From contig NZ_CP096980.1 in the NCBI RefSeq assembly GCF_002006355.2, positions 1,550,001-1,614,000 on the forward strand: a stretch of DNA of 64,000 nt, given 5' to 3'. Below are positions 17,682 to 25,477 of the stretch, piece after piece. The notes beneath the pieces were generated by a model, which was not told the origin of the DNA, made no database searches, and saw nothing but the letters and a program-made list of their open reading frames with translations. A program made the translations under genes and the position numbers. Each line of letters opens with the position of its first letter. Position 1 is the stretch's first letter. The stretch comes from Clostridium felsineum DSM 794 (GTDB lineage Bacteria; Bacillota; Clostridia; Clostridiales; Clostridiaceae).

Positions 17682-18574
17682 GTTTTAAGAATAAGTTTTC
17701 ATGGAGGAACATTGTATATTGGTCGAAAAATAAGGCTTCACCTTGGCTAGAAAAAAAAGAACGATATATGATGATGGTATTTTTATTTGGTTTAGTTGGG
17801 TTTATTTTAGGAATTTTGTTGCTTTTTTTAAACAAAAATTTAGCAAGGGGTATTATGGGTATAGGTTTTATAATTATGATTGTAATATTATTTTTTTATT
17901 CCTTAATACAATTTTTAAAAGATCCAGATGCAATAGTTATTATAATATCTTCAATTGTTGCTTTTGTTGTAATATCAATTGCTATTGGACAAGGAATCTT
18001 AGAAATAGTTAGTGCTTATTTTACTACAGAAAAAGAAGGTGAGATGGTTGGATATTATTCAAGTTTAACCAGTGGAGTTTTTTCGGCAATAATAGGTGTT
18101 GCTGGAGCAATAATAGGAGCTAAAATAGGAGGAAAAAAATCTTATGAGGCTTCAATGGATGCAATAGAAAAGCAAATTCATTATGATAAATCAAAGTACG
18201 AAAATGAAAAGCAAGAAGAAATTAAAAAAGTTCAAGAAATGATTGATTATTTTTTAAGAGAAGAAATAATTTATAATTTTAAAAGACTTGAAATGTTTAA
18301 TGAAAATAATAAAAAAATACTAATTGATTCATTTAAGAATAATCGATTTCCTTCGTATAATTATTATAATGTTAGCAATATGAAAGATCGTTTTAAATTT
18401 GATGAGTTTAATAATATAAAATATAAGTATCTTAATTATTTAAGCAAAGAAATTATTGATATTTATAGGATGTTTAGCTTGTTGGAAAGAGGATCATTTA
18501 ATAAACTTAATAAAAAAGAAAGGGAATATGTAGGAGAGGCGTATCTAAATTATTATTTAAAGTATACATATTAA
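17678..18574 (+). CDS. Multi-pass membrane protein partnered with the HEPN-like protein
   Basis: A 298-residue protein starting inside the stop of the HEPN-like gene (ATGA). Four hydrophobic segments are seen at about residues 30-50, 57-78, 84-110 and 128-150, the last rich in Gly and Ala (SAIIGVAGAIIGAKIGG). A coiled-coil stretch with KYENEKQEEIKKVQEM and a helical C-terminus follow. No enzyme motif is seen. Membrane proteins coupled to HEPN or NTPase sensors are frequent effectors in defence operons, so abortive infection is a reasonable but unproven idea. Confidence 0.5.
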   Translation: MSFKNKFSWRNIVYWSKNKASPWLEKKERYMMMVFLFGLVGFILGILLLFLNKNLARGIMGIGFIIMIVILFFYSLIQFLKDPDAIVIIISSIVAFVVISIAIGQGILEIVSAYFTTEKEGEMVGYYSSLTSGVFSAIIGVAGAIIGAKIGGKKSYEASMDAIEKQIHYDKSKYENEKQEEIKKVQEMIDYFLREEIIYNFKRLEMFNENNKKILIDSFKNNRFPSYNYYNVSNMKDRFKFDEFNNIKYKYLNYLSKEIIDIYRMFSLLERGSFNKLNKKEREYVGEAYLNYYLKYTY

Positions 18575-18593
18575 CTCTTTTTTCAACCTTCCA

Positions 18594-18740
18594 GTGATAA
18601 AAACAAAAAAATAATGTATAAAGATAGTAGAGACATTTTTTAGTCTTTACTATTTTTTTAGTAACATTTATTTTCATTAGGTCAATTTTGGCTAACAAAA
18701 CTGTGCGTAGGCATTTTATGTCTGTGTACGGTTTTTATTT
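18594..18740 (+). promoter_or_regulatory. Repeated leader element, copy A (promoter, P1, P2, P3)
   Basis: GTGATA, 17 bases, TATAAA resembles a sigma-A promoter. P1 pairs ATAGTAGAGAC with GTCTTTACTAT and is followed by seven T. P2 is TTAG-G-TC / GGCTAA (18677-18695) with a bulged G. P3 pairs AACTGTGCGTAGGC with GTCTGTGTACGGTT, with many G.U pairs, followed by T5. The element starts 20 nt after the membrane-protein cargo gene and ends about 27 nt before the next start codon. Confidence 0.75.
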
Positions 18741-18766
18741 TATCTAAAATTAAGGGAGGAAGAAAG

Positions 18767-19312
18767 ATGGGACAATATTTTGAAGCAATAAACATTACAA
18801 AAGGAGAATTTGTAGAACCGCATGACTATGATTCATTTTCAAAACTTACAGAGCACTCGTATAGAAAAAACGATTTTATGTGTGCAATTGAGGGATTACT
18901 TCAACCTGGTGGTGCATGGCATAAAGATAAAATTGTATGGGCTGGAGATTATGCAGAAAGTGGTTTATATACACCAGAAGGATATGAAGGAAATATTTAT
19001 GATTGTGCTAGTGATGGAGTGTTAAAAAAAATAGAACCTGAGATTACAACGCATTTATCGGAATATCTACTAAATCACGATAAGAAACAATTTATTAATA
19101 TGGAAACTTTACCTTCATATGATGGTGGATGGATTATACACCCTTTATCATTGCTTACAGCTATAGGTAATGGAGAAGGTGGTGGAGATTTCTATACCAG
19201 TGATAAAAAAATGCTTTCATATGTTGGAAGTTGGGCTGGAGATAGTATAAGTGCTGAAGAATTTGTTCCAGCAGATTATGAAGAAATTAAACCTGATTTT
19301 ATAGAAGGATAA
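18767..19312 (+). CDS. Conserved hypothetical protein, 181 residues
   Basis: A soluble protein starting MGQYFEAINITKGEFVEPHDY, followed by KLTEHSY, AIEGLL, WHKDKIVWAGDYAE and later a Gly-rich segment. This start resembles a widely distributed uncharacterised family whose members begin MGQYY.A.N.. and carry an EHSY and WAGDYA pattern. The function is unknown. GGGAGGA ribosome binding site; transcription probably comes through repeated leader copy A. Confidence 0.55.
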   Translation: MGQYFEAINITKGEFVEPHDYDSFSKLTEHSYRKNDFMCAIEGLLQPGGAWHKDKIVWAGDYAESGLYTPEGYEGNIYDCASDGVLKKIEPEITTHLSEYLLNHDKKQFINMETLPSYDGGWIIHPLSLLTAIGNGEGGGDFYTSDKKMLSYVGSWAGDSISAEEFVPADYEEIKPDFIEG

Positions 19313-19365
19313 TAATCATGAAAAGGATACAAAGAAAATTTAAAATTGTGAGAGGAGAAAAAAAG

Positions 19366-20139
19366 ATGAAATATCAAAATGAGTTGCAAATTTTTAAAGA
19401 ACATCACTTAATACCAATTAGAAGGAATGAAAATGGTGAAGTAATTGTAAGTGCTAGAGATGTTTATAAATTTTTAAAGGTGCAGCAGGATTTTTCTGAT
19501 TGGATAAAAAAGCAGCTTGATGTTGTTGAAGCAGTTGAAAATAAAGATTTTACTCGCTTCCCTTTTAAAAAGGAAGGTAACAATGCAACATTAATAGGGT
19601 ATGCTCTTACATTAGATACTGCAAAAGAAATTTGTATGATAGCAGGAGTGGCTCCACGTACGAATGAAGAAACAAAGAAACTTAGTAAACAAGCACGCAA
19701 GTATTTTATTGCAGTAGAAAAAGCATGGAATAGTCCAGAAATGATTATGAAACGTGCATTAGAAATTGCAAAGCAAAGTATTGAAAAATTAAAATTAGAA
19801 AATATTGAAAAAGATGAGCAATTAAAAGAGCAGCAACCTAAAGTATTGTTTGCAGAAAGTGTTCAGTCTTCACAGACTTCAATTTTAGTAGGTGATTTAG
19901 CAAAAATAATAAAACAAAATGGTCATGAGGACATAGGAGCTAAAAGATTATTTGAATGGATGCGTAATAATGGCTATTTAATTAAGAGAAAAGGAACTGA
20001 TTATAATATGCCAACACAAAAATCTATGGATTTTGGATTATTTGAGATTAAAGAAACATCAATAATTCACAATGATGGACACATCAGTATTTCAAAAACA
20101 TCTAAAGTTACAGGAAAAGGTTCAGATATATTTTGTTAA
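19366..20139 (+). CDS. Phage-type antirepressor, AntA plus ANT/KilAC domains
   Basis: ATG at 19366 follows GAGAGGAG; the ATG at 19318 lacks such a site. The 257-residue protein has an AntA/AntB-like N-terminal domain (VSARDVYKFLKVQQDFSDWIK, then ALTLDTAKEICMIAG and KQARKYFIAVEKAW, residues 30-115), a Lys/Glu-rich linker, and an ANT/KilAC DNA-binding domain (LVGDLAKIIKQNG, then KRLFEWMRNNGYLI, residues 170-250). In prophages such proteins counteract repressors. Here it marks phage-plasmid ancestry or a plasmid regulatory switch. Confidence 0.8.
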   Translation: MKYQNELQIFKEHHLIPIRRNENGEVIVSARDVYKFLKVQQDFSDWIKKQLDVVEAVENKDFTRFPFKKEGNNATLIGYALTLDTAKEICMIAGVAPRTNEETKKLSKQARKYFIAVEKAWNSPEMIMKRALEIAKQSIEKLKLENIEKDEQLKEQQPKVLFAESVQSSQTSILVGDLAKIIKQNGHEDIGAKRLFEWMRNNGYLIKRKGTDYNMPTQKSMDFGLFEIKETSIIHNDGHISISKTSKVTGKGSDIFC

Positions 20140-20164
20140 TAAATTCAAAGGGGAAATGTAAAAG

Positions 20165-20406
20165 ATGGAAAATGAATTAGTAAACAGTATCAATAAAGAA
20201 GTAACTTTAGATAGTAGAGAAGTAGCAGAAATGGTAGGTAAAAGACATGATCATTTAGTTAGAGATGTTGAAACGTACTCAAATCAAATTGAAGAAGCAA
20301 ATAAAACAATTTTAAAAACCCACTCAAAATTGAGGACGTCTGATTATAATGTTTGATATACATCAGGAGAAGCAGAGAAATACTTTAAAGAAAATTGTGG
20401 AGCTTA
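20165..20406 (+). pseudogene. Truncated Rha-family regulator fragment
   Basis: The N-terminal 40 residues match phage Rha proteins (LDSREVAEMVGKRHDHLVRD). The frame hits TGA at 20354-20356 after 63 codons, while Rha proteins are usually well over 100 residues. Reading on through this TGA adds only YTSGEAEKYFKENCGA before TAA at 20406. The GGGGAAATGTAAAAG region upstream still gives a usable ribosome binding site. It is most likely a shortened remnant. Confidence 0.55.
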
Positions 20407-20420
20407 AGGGGGAAATTTAA

Positions 20421-20675
20421 ATGTTAGATACAAAATCAATGGCATTAATTAAAAGTCCAGCAAAAACGGAAGAGGGTAAACTAAAGCAAAAAATATTATG
20501 TGCTTATATAGATGGTTTTTTAGATGGTGCAAGTGAGTTAAGTAAGCATATAACTAGTATGTATCAAAATAAGAATCCTAATGCACATACTGTTTTTACT
20601 GAAACGGCAGATGTAAATAAAATAGTAGACAAGAAGTATGAGAAGTTTGTGAAATTATTAAATTCAATAGAATGA
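20421..20675 (+). CDS. Hypothetical protein, 84 residues
   Basis: GGGGG lies upstream of the ATG. The product is helical and soluble, with KQKILCAYIDGFLDGASELSKHI, a segment that could be an amphipathic helix. The C-terminal half is rich in Asp and Lys. It sits in a run of small genes that follow each other within 15-45 nt, probably one transcript. No family is recognised. Confidence 0.45.
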   Translation: MLDTKSMALIKSPAKTEEGKLKQKILCAYIDGFLDGASELSKHITSMYQNKNPNAHTVFTETADVNKIVDKKYEKFVKLLNSIE

Positions 20676-20690
20676 AGAGGAATAATAAAA

Positions 20691-20990
20691 ATGGGAAAGA
20701 TAGATGAAATAAAAAGTTTGAGAAATATTGAAATAAACTTTAAAAATTTATTAATAAATGTTTTTGATATTAAATCTATTTCAACGAAAACGGCTATAAA
20801 AATTATTCGTGAAAGAAAACCGATAGGAAAATTCTTAGAGTTTAGAAAAGATGGAGGATTTACAGCTGTTGATAATTCCAGTGGCGATGCATGGACGGAA
20901 GATTTTGAAACTATTGAAGAAGCTTTTAGGTATCTTCAAGGAGAGGATTTATATGATATACAACAAAATAAAAATTATGAGAAGGATTAA
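20691..20990 (+). CDS. Hypothetical protein, 99 residues
   Basis: AGAGG ribosome binding site. The C-terminal half (GKFLEFRKDGGFTAVDNSSGDAWTEDFETIEEAFRYL) looks like a compact alpha/beta fold found in small plasmid/phage hypotheticals. No catalytic motif is visible. The last codons overlap the 5' arm of a terminator-like hairpin. Confidence 0.45.
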   Translation: MGKIDEIKSLRNIEINFKNLLINVFDIKSISTKTAIKIIRERKPIGKFLEFRKDGGFTAVDNSSGDAWTEDFETIEEAFRYLQGEDLYDIQQNKNYEKD

Positions 20991-21013
20991 CTTTTAATGA
21001 GGTAATCTTTTTT
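20982..21013 (+). terminator. Terminator-like hairpin 18 nt before the next start
   Basis: AAGGATTA (20982-20989, overlapping the upstream stop) pairs with TAATCTTT (21003-21010), followed by T. The next ribosome binding site (GGAGG 21018-21022) and ATG (21032) are too close for a promoter. Confidence 0.6.
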
Positions 21014-21031
21014 ATTTGGAGGTAAATGGAT

Positions 21032-21319
21032 ATGACTAAAAATGATATTCCATTTTATGAGGAATGTACATTTGGATATTATGAATGGTTTGTTAGAAAA
21101 GAAAATGATGAAATAGTTATTTGTAAAGTACCCACATTAGCACCTTTTAAACAGATTATTGATAATAGAAGCTATGAGCTTGATGTTAAGTATTCAGTTA
21201 TGGGACAAAAGCATAAAGGTAAATTTATAAATAGGGCTGATGCATATGCACTGGTTAGGAAGTATTGGACCGATAATTGTTCTAATAATTATTTGGGATA
21301 TTTAAAAATAAGAATTTAA
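21032..21319 (+). CDS. Hypothetical protein, 95 residues
   Basis: Two in-frame ATG codons (21026, 21032) follow GGAGG; the second has normal spacing. The protein is soluble with strand-rich segments (FGYYEWFVRKENDEIVICKVP, YSVMGQKHKGKF). No family is recognised. It lies directly after a terminator-like hairpin, so its expression may depend on readthrough. Confidence 0.45.
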   Translation: MTKNDIPFYEECTFGYYEWFVRKENDEIVICKVPTLAPFKQIIDNRSYELDVKYSVMGQKHKGKFINRADAYALVRKYWTDNCSNNYLGYLKIRI

Positions 21320-21357
21320 ATCTATAGCAAAAATATGAGAGAGTTTTAAGGAGAAGG

Positions 21358-21609
21358 ATGAAAATGAGTATATATGATTTTGTGGATAGAAAACATATAG
21401 CAGTTAGTGAAAATGAGTGAGATAAATACAGGAGCTACAATGAAGTAGATTATAAGGACAAGAAATATAATGATTCAAAATATAATTGGAAAATGGTTTA
21501 TTGGGAAAGAAATGATGAAAAATACGGTAGAATAATGGTTAGCGAAGATTATAAACTGAAAAGAGGTTTAACCATGGGAGAATTCTACGGTGGAGGAATA
21601 GTAGATTAA
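21358..21609 (+). pseudogene. Small gene interrupted by one in-frame TGA
   Basis: AAGGAGAAGG precedes ATG codons at 21358 and 21364. The frame reads MSIYDFVDRKHIAVSENE, then TGA (21418-21420), then continues without further stops through DKYRSYNEVDYKDK and YNWKMVYWERNDEKYG to GGGIVD and TAA at 21609. A single TGG to TGA change explains the interruption. The intact remainder and strong ribosome binding site suggest a recent break or, less likely, readthrough. Confidence 0.5.
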
Positions 21610-21630
21610 ATTTAATAAAAATTATATAAA

Positions 21631-21668
21631 GCAGCTATCTAAAGGGTTTATTGTAGGTAGTTGTTTTT
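21631..21668 (+). terminator. Terminator-like hairpin before the 209-residue gene
   Basis: GCAGCTATCT (21631-21640) pairs with AGGTAGTTGT (21655-21664) with several G.U pairs, followed by a T run. It lies about 37 nt before ATG 21705. Confidence 0.6.
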
Positions 21669-21704
21669 ATATATTTGATTTTCAAAGTGAAGGGTGGAAA
21701 TTTA

Positions 21705-22331
21705 ATGTATTGCGTAACAAGAAAGAATATGAAATTTGCACAATATGAAATACCAGAAGGCACTAAAGGTTATGTTATTGGACAACCAGATGAACATATA
21801 GTTAATGCACCAGGAGTTGAATTTAAAATGTATATTTTATTATGGGATATAGAACATACATTAGTTTCAAAGCCAGTGATAAACAATGAATTAAAAAATA
21901 GATACTCTACAGGATCTCAAATGACAGCAATAGTAATTGATACAAATACTAAAGAGGTATATATGGGAATAGACGAGGACGATGGATTTTATGATAATGT
22001 TACTTTATCATTATTTCAATTAAAAAAGATATTTGGAGAGGATATACCAAAAGAGATTGATAAAGCAGAATATAATGATAGATATATGCTTTCAAGTGTT
22101 GTTAATTATCTTGAAAGTAATTTTACTAAATGGGTTAATAAAAATTGTGATTTTATAACTGTAACTAAAGAGGATATTGAAAATGGAGAATATCACAATT
22201 TGGAAGAAGGATATAGAGTACTTTCAGTATTAGGTATTAGACAATTTGAAGAAATGAAAAAGAAATATCAAGCTAAACTTGAAGCTGTAGGATTTACTTA
22301 TGATTTTAAAGGCGGATTAAATTGGGATTAA
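21705..22331 (+). CDS. Hypothetical protein, about 209 residues
   Basis: ATG at 21705 follows GGGTGG at good spacing, so a longer frame from 21675 is not used. The protein has an alpha/beta pattern with strands near residues 1-60 and 75-95 (MTAIVIDTNTKEVYMGIDEDDGF) and a helical C-terminal half. No membrane segment or catalytic motif is recognised. It is followed 13 nt later by a small gene, probably in the same transcript. Confidence 0.5.
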   Translation: MYCVTRKNMKFAQYEIPEGTKGYVIGQPDEHIVNAPGVEFKMYILLWDIEHTLVSKPVINNELKNRYSTGSQMTAIVIDTNTKEVYMGIDEDDGFYDNVTLSLFQLKKIFGEDIPKEIDKAEYNDRYMLSSVVNYLESNFTKWVNKNCDFITVTKEDIENGEYHNLEEGYRVLSVLGIRQFEEMKKKYQAKLEAVGFTYDFKGGLNWD

Positions 22332-22344
22332 GGAAGTAATATAT

Positions 22345-22545
22345 ATGGATATAGAAAAAGGAGATAAGGTTAAATTTAATTATAAAGGTGAAATATTAGA
22401 AGGGGAAATTTATTCAATTTATAATCATGGAGATACAGTTAATATTGTATCAGGGAATAAGCTATATACATTTCCAGTGATAGCAATAGAACGCAGTAAA
22501 AAAGAAATAAAAAATAAAGGAGAGCAGTTATCTATATTCGAATAG
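22345..22545 (+). CDS. Small SH3/KOW-like protein with terminal QLSIF motif
   Basis: A 66-residue protein with beta-barrel-like character (KGDKVKFNYKGEILEGEIYSI, then DTVNIVSGNKLYTFPV). It ends EQLSIFE, which resembles the QL[SD]LF pentapeptide by which proteins bind the sliding clamp. The same window encodes its own clamp. The last codons form the 5' arm of a terminator-like hairpin. No family is recognised with certainty. Confidence 0.5.
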   Translation: MDIEKGDKVKFNYKGEILEGEIYSIYNHGDTVNIVSGNKLYTFPVIAIERSKKEIKNKGEQLSIFE

Positions 22546-22559
22546 GTAGCTGCTTTTTT
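22524..22559 (+). terminator. Terminator-like hairpin starting inside a coding end, 15 nt before the next start
   Basis: GCAGTTATCTA (22524-22534, within the upstream gene) pairs with TAGGTAGCTGC (22543-22553), including two G.U pairs, followed by T6. The next ATG is at 22575 and its GGAGG at 22563-22567. No promoter fits between, so the DUF2786 gene must be transcribed through this hairpin. Confidence 0.75.
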
Positions 22560-22574
22560 GTAGGAGGAATAATT

Positions 22575-23270
22575 ATGGATACTAAAATAATTAAGAAGAT
22601 ACAGAAACTTTTAAGCTTAAGTGAAAGTAGTAATGAGCATGAGGCGGAAGTTGCTATGCTTAAAGCTCAAGAACTTCTTGTGAAATATAAATTATCAATT
22701 AAAGAGGTAAAAGAATATAAGAGCTATGATAGTAAAATACAAGAAAAAGTAACAGACGTAACTTTTACTAAAGCTAAATGGAAGGCTCAACTTGCAAAAG
22801 TAATTTCAGAGAATTTCGGCTGCTATGTTTATTACAAAAGAAGAAGAATTAATACTATAGTTTTCTTTGGCAGAGAAGAGGATGTTATAGTATGTAATTT
22901 AGTTTTAAATTATGCAGTGGATTCAGTATATAGTGTAGTTAAAAAGCTAAAATATCAGTATTCAAAGAATGGATATAGTACTAGAGGTATAGAAAATGAT
23001 TATAGTTTAGGTTTTATAGATGGACTTGAGGAAAAATTTGAGGAGCAGAAAAGGAATAACAAAGAATGGGGTATTGTACTTGTTAAAGATAAAGAAGTAG
23101 TTGAAGCTCATGAGAAAATAAAGTTTAAGAAAAAGGTAACAATGAATACAGCATATAGAGGTAATGAAGATGCTTATTCAAAAGGGTGTGAGGATGGTAA
23201 GAAGTTCAGTATATCCAACAAAATTACTGAAGGAGAAAAAGAAGAGCATATTCAGTTACAAAGCAAGTAA
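22575..23270 (+). CDS. DUF2786 domain protein
   Basis: A 231-residue protein. The N-terminal KKIQKLLSLSESSNEHEAE and AMLKAQELLVKYKLS (residues 6-40) are the hallmark of DUF2786, found in phage and plasmid proteins. The middle part (about 55-150) contains FGCYVYYKRRRINTIVFFG and a following helix as in the family's second domain. The biochemical role is unknown. The leader hairpin directly upstream suggests regulated readthrough. Confidence 0.75.
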   Translation: MDTKIIKKIQKLLSLSESSNEHEAEVAMLKAQELLVKYKLSIKEVKEYKSYDSKIQEKVTDVTFTKAKWKAQLAKVISENFGCYVYYKRRRINTIVFFGREEDVIVCNLVLNYAVDSVYSVVKKLKYQYSKNGYSTRGIENDYSLGFIDGLEEKFEEQKRNNKEWGIVLVKDKEVVEAHEKIKFKKKVTMNTAYRGNEDAYSKGCEDGKKFSISNKITEGEKEEHIQLQSK

Positions 23271-23330
23271 TTAATTTAAAAACTGAGGTAAAAGAAATTT
23301 ATATGATTTTTTAAAATTCAGGAGGAAAAA

Positions 23331-23558
23331 ATGATGTTTGTTAATGTTATTGTGAAAAATAAAATGACAGGTGAATTATTAGAAACCGAAAAAGATGGTT
23401 TATATATAAGTCTTGATATTGAAGCAGATGGAAGTATTGAAATTGAGGATATTGGTACATGTATAGATAATTCAACTTACTTAGAACAAGATACAAAAGA
23501 AACACAATTAAATGCTATTGAGTTTGAATTAGTTTCGATAGATTTAATTAAAAAATAA
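23331..23558 (+). CDS. Hypothetical acidic protein, 75 residues
   Basis: GGAGG lies 8 bases before the ATG. Predicted beta-rich and acidic (GLYISLDIEADGSIEIEDIG), with no membrane segment. No family is recognised. It is followed by a terminator-like hairpin. Confidence 0.45.
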   Translation: MMFVNVIVKNKMTGELLETEKDGLYISLDIEADGSIEIEDIGTCIDNSTYLEQDTKETQLNAIEFELVSIDLIKK

Positions 23559-23571
23559 TAACTAGTATGAT

Positions 23572-23606
23572 GGCAGTTGCTTATTAATTTAAGTAGCTGC
23601 CTTTTT
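23572..23606 (+). terminator. Terminator-like hairpin before the 221-residue membrane gene
   Basis: GGCAGTTGCTT (23572-23582) pairs with AAGTAGCTGCC (23591-23601) with two G.U pairs, followed by T5. It lies 34 nt before ATG 23641. Confidence 0.7.
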
Positions 23607-23640
23607 CTATGTAAAGAATTTTGAAAGGGAGGTACAAGAA

Positions 23641-24306
23641 ATGAGAATACAAATGAGAATACCTAAAACAAATATTAGAGGATTCAGAGAAGAGGTATGT
23701 AAATTTTTCACTGGTAATAAATTTAGAAATATTTCATTTGATTATAGAAACAAGAAAATCATAGCTGTTGGCTTCATAGGTGTATGTAGTTTAATTATTG
23801 TTGTTTCAATAATAATGTATGCACATAGTAAAAGTGTCAGTAGGGAAAATCTAAAACATATTAATTCTGTAAGTATTGCAAGTCCAGATGTAGTAAATAA
23901 ACAGTACATTAAGGATAGTATCAATAATTTAAGTCCCTATGAAAATAAATTAATGAATAGGGTTGCTGAAAAAAACAAGAAAACTAATTCATTTAATAAA
24001 GATGATTTAGAAATTAACGATTATCTTGATGATTTACAGGATTATAAGAAAAAGAGTAGTGATGAATTAACAAAGCTTCAAGGTGTAAATTCCTCTACGG
24101 AAACAGCTATTTATAAGAATAATGTTATAAAGGAATACAAAGTATTTGTTGATGGATTAAACCATGAAATTAATTATATAAATGAAAAATTAAAAGGTAA
24201 TAACTCTCCTGAAATTGATGTTGCTAAAGAAGATTACAAAGAGTTAATTAACATTTATAAGGAAAATGACAAGGAGCTTGATAAGATTCAAGGTATGTAT
24301 AAATAA
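23641..24306 (+). CDS. Single-pass membrane protein, unknown
   Basis: A 221-residue protein with a basic cytoplasmic N-terminus, one transmembrane helix (about residues 42-60, IIAVGFIGVCSLIIVVSIIM) and an extracytoplasmic helical domain rich in Lys, Asn and Asp (residues 65-221). It is preceded by GGGAGG. No known domain is recognised. It could be a conjugation or envelope component. It is the last gene before an accessory block. Confidence 0.5.
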   Translation: MRIQMRIPKTNIRGFREEVCKFFTGNKFRNISFDYRNKKIIAVGFIGVCSLIIVVSIIMYAHSKSVSRENLKHINSVSIASPDVVNKQYIKDSINNLSPYENKLMNRVAEKNKKTNSFNKDDLEINDYLDDLQDYKKKSSDELTKLQGVNSSTETAIYKNNVIKEYKVFVDGLNHEINYINEKLKGNNSPEIDVAKEDYKELINIYKENDKELDKIQGMYK

Positions 24307-24583
24307 AATATGGTATATTTTATAAAAATAGTTGTAAATATGGTATAATATAGGTGAAAATTACATTTGGAAAGTATTGTTTTAGTAGATAAGATGTAAT
24401 AAATTACACTGCTAAATTTCATCTAGGATGCAATAGATATTAAGTTATTAAGAGATTTTTTATAATATGAATTATGTAATTTTAAATTTAAAGCGTTATC
24501 CTGTAGTTAAAAATGATAAAGAACACGCAAGTGATTTGGGAGATTTGATTATATAATGAAAAGTAAGGGGAGGAGAAATTCAC
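24307..24583 (+). other. Intergenic region with an extended -10 promoter
   Basis: TGGTATAAT at 24341-24349 is a good extended -10 element. The rest is AT-rich. A 29-codon frame near 24468-24557 has no ribosome binding site and is not called. GGGGAGGAG at 24567-24575 serves the DUF2971 gene. There is no terminator hairpin leader here. Confidence 0.4.
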
Positions 24584-25387
24584 ATGGAAAAATGGATAGA
24601 AGAATATGAAAAAAAAATTTTAGATAAAAATATTTCATATGAGAGTATAAAAAAATATGTTAGTGAATATATGCCTAAAAAGTTATATAGATATAGAAAA
24701 TTTGATGAATATTTAGAAAATAATTTATCAGGTGAGATTTACTTCTCTAATCCTAGAGAATTTAATGATCCATTTGATTCTGCAATTGAAATTGATTATA
24801 TAACTTGTGCAAGCCTTTATTTGAAAATTGACCGGAGAATAGTAGAAAATCTACTAGAAAAAGAACCTAAAATGAAACGATTGTTTGATGAGCATTTTTA
24901 TAAAACATATACGAATTTTAAGAACAATGTTAGAATAGCTTGTTTCACTGTAAGTCCGTATAATACTTTAATGTGGAGTCATTATGCTGAAAATCATAGT
25001 GGTTATTGCATAGAGTATAATACAGAAAATATAATGTTTAGGAATATGGTATTGCCAGTAATATATAAAGATGAAATGTATGATTGTACAGAATGTTTGA
25101 TTACAGGGTCTAAAAATATTGCAATAAATGCAATATTTTTTAAAGATAAAGTTTGGGATTATGAAAATGAATGGAGAGCATTTGGAACTACTGATTATTT
25201 TGAAGAGAGTGGTGCGAATCCAGTACAACTTACAAATGCAATATCTGCTATTTATATTGGGACAACAAGTAATCAGAAGAATACTAAAGAAGTAGAGCAA
25301 TTGCAAAAAATTGCGAATGAAAAGAATATTCCTGTATATAAAATGAAAATGTCGAGCAATAAATATAAATTAATTCTTGATAAATGA
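24584..25387 (+). CDS. DUF2971 family protein, cargo
   Basis: A 267-residue protein with the family's landmarks: LYRYRKFDEY, IYFSNPREFNDPFDS (residues about 35-67), TLMWSHYAENHSGYCIEY (about 127-144), and WDYENEWRAFG (about 190-200). DUF2971 proteins occur in defence islands and mobile elements; their activity is not established. This copy heads a three-gene accessory block with its own promoter-like sequence, ending at the terminator before topB. Confidence 0.8.
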   Translation: MEKWIEEYEKKILDKNISYESIKKYVSEYMPKKLYRYRKFDEYLENNLSGEIYFSNPREFNDPFDSAIEIDYITCASLYLKIDRRIVENLLEKEPKMKRLFDEHFYKTYTNFKNNVRIACFTVSPYNTLMWSHYAENHSGYCIEYNTENIMFRNMVLPVIYKDEMYDCTECLITGSKNIAINAIFFKDKVWDYENEWRAFGTTDYFEESGANPVQLTNAISAIYIGTTSNQKNTKEVEQLQKIANEKNIPVYKMKMSSNKYKLILDK

Positions 25388-25477
25388 GAAATTGTATAGT
25401 ATATAGGTAAATGGTAATTTTATGAATTGAAAGTACTGAAGTCTATAAAATAATTCATAGTAAATTGGGGTGGAAAT

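Noticed and set aside
16571..21609. Plasmid-wide recoding of TGA as Trp
   Set aside because: TGA ends ssb exactly after the DIPF tip and also ends tadA, a winged-helix gene and the DUF2971 gene sensibly, and TGG is used for Trp in core genes. The three interrupted ORFs are better seen as decayed genes.
24468..24557. A 29-codon ORF upstream of the DUF2971 gene
   Set aside because: There is no ribosome binding site, and the product is too short to judge.
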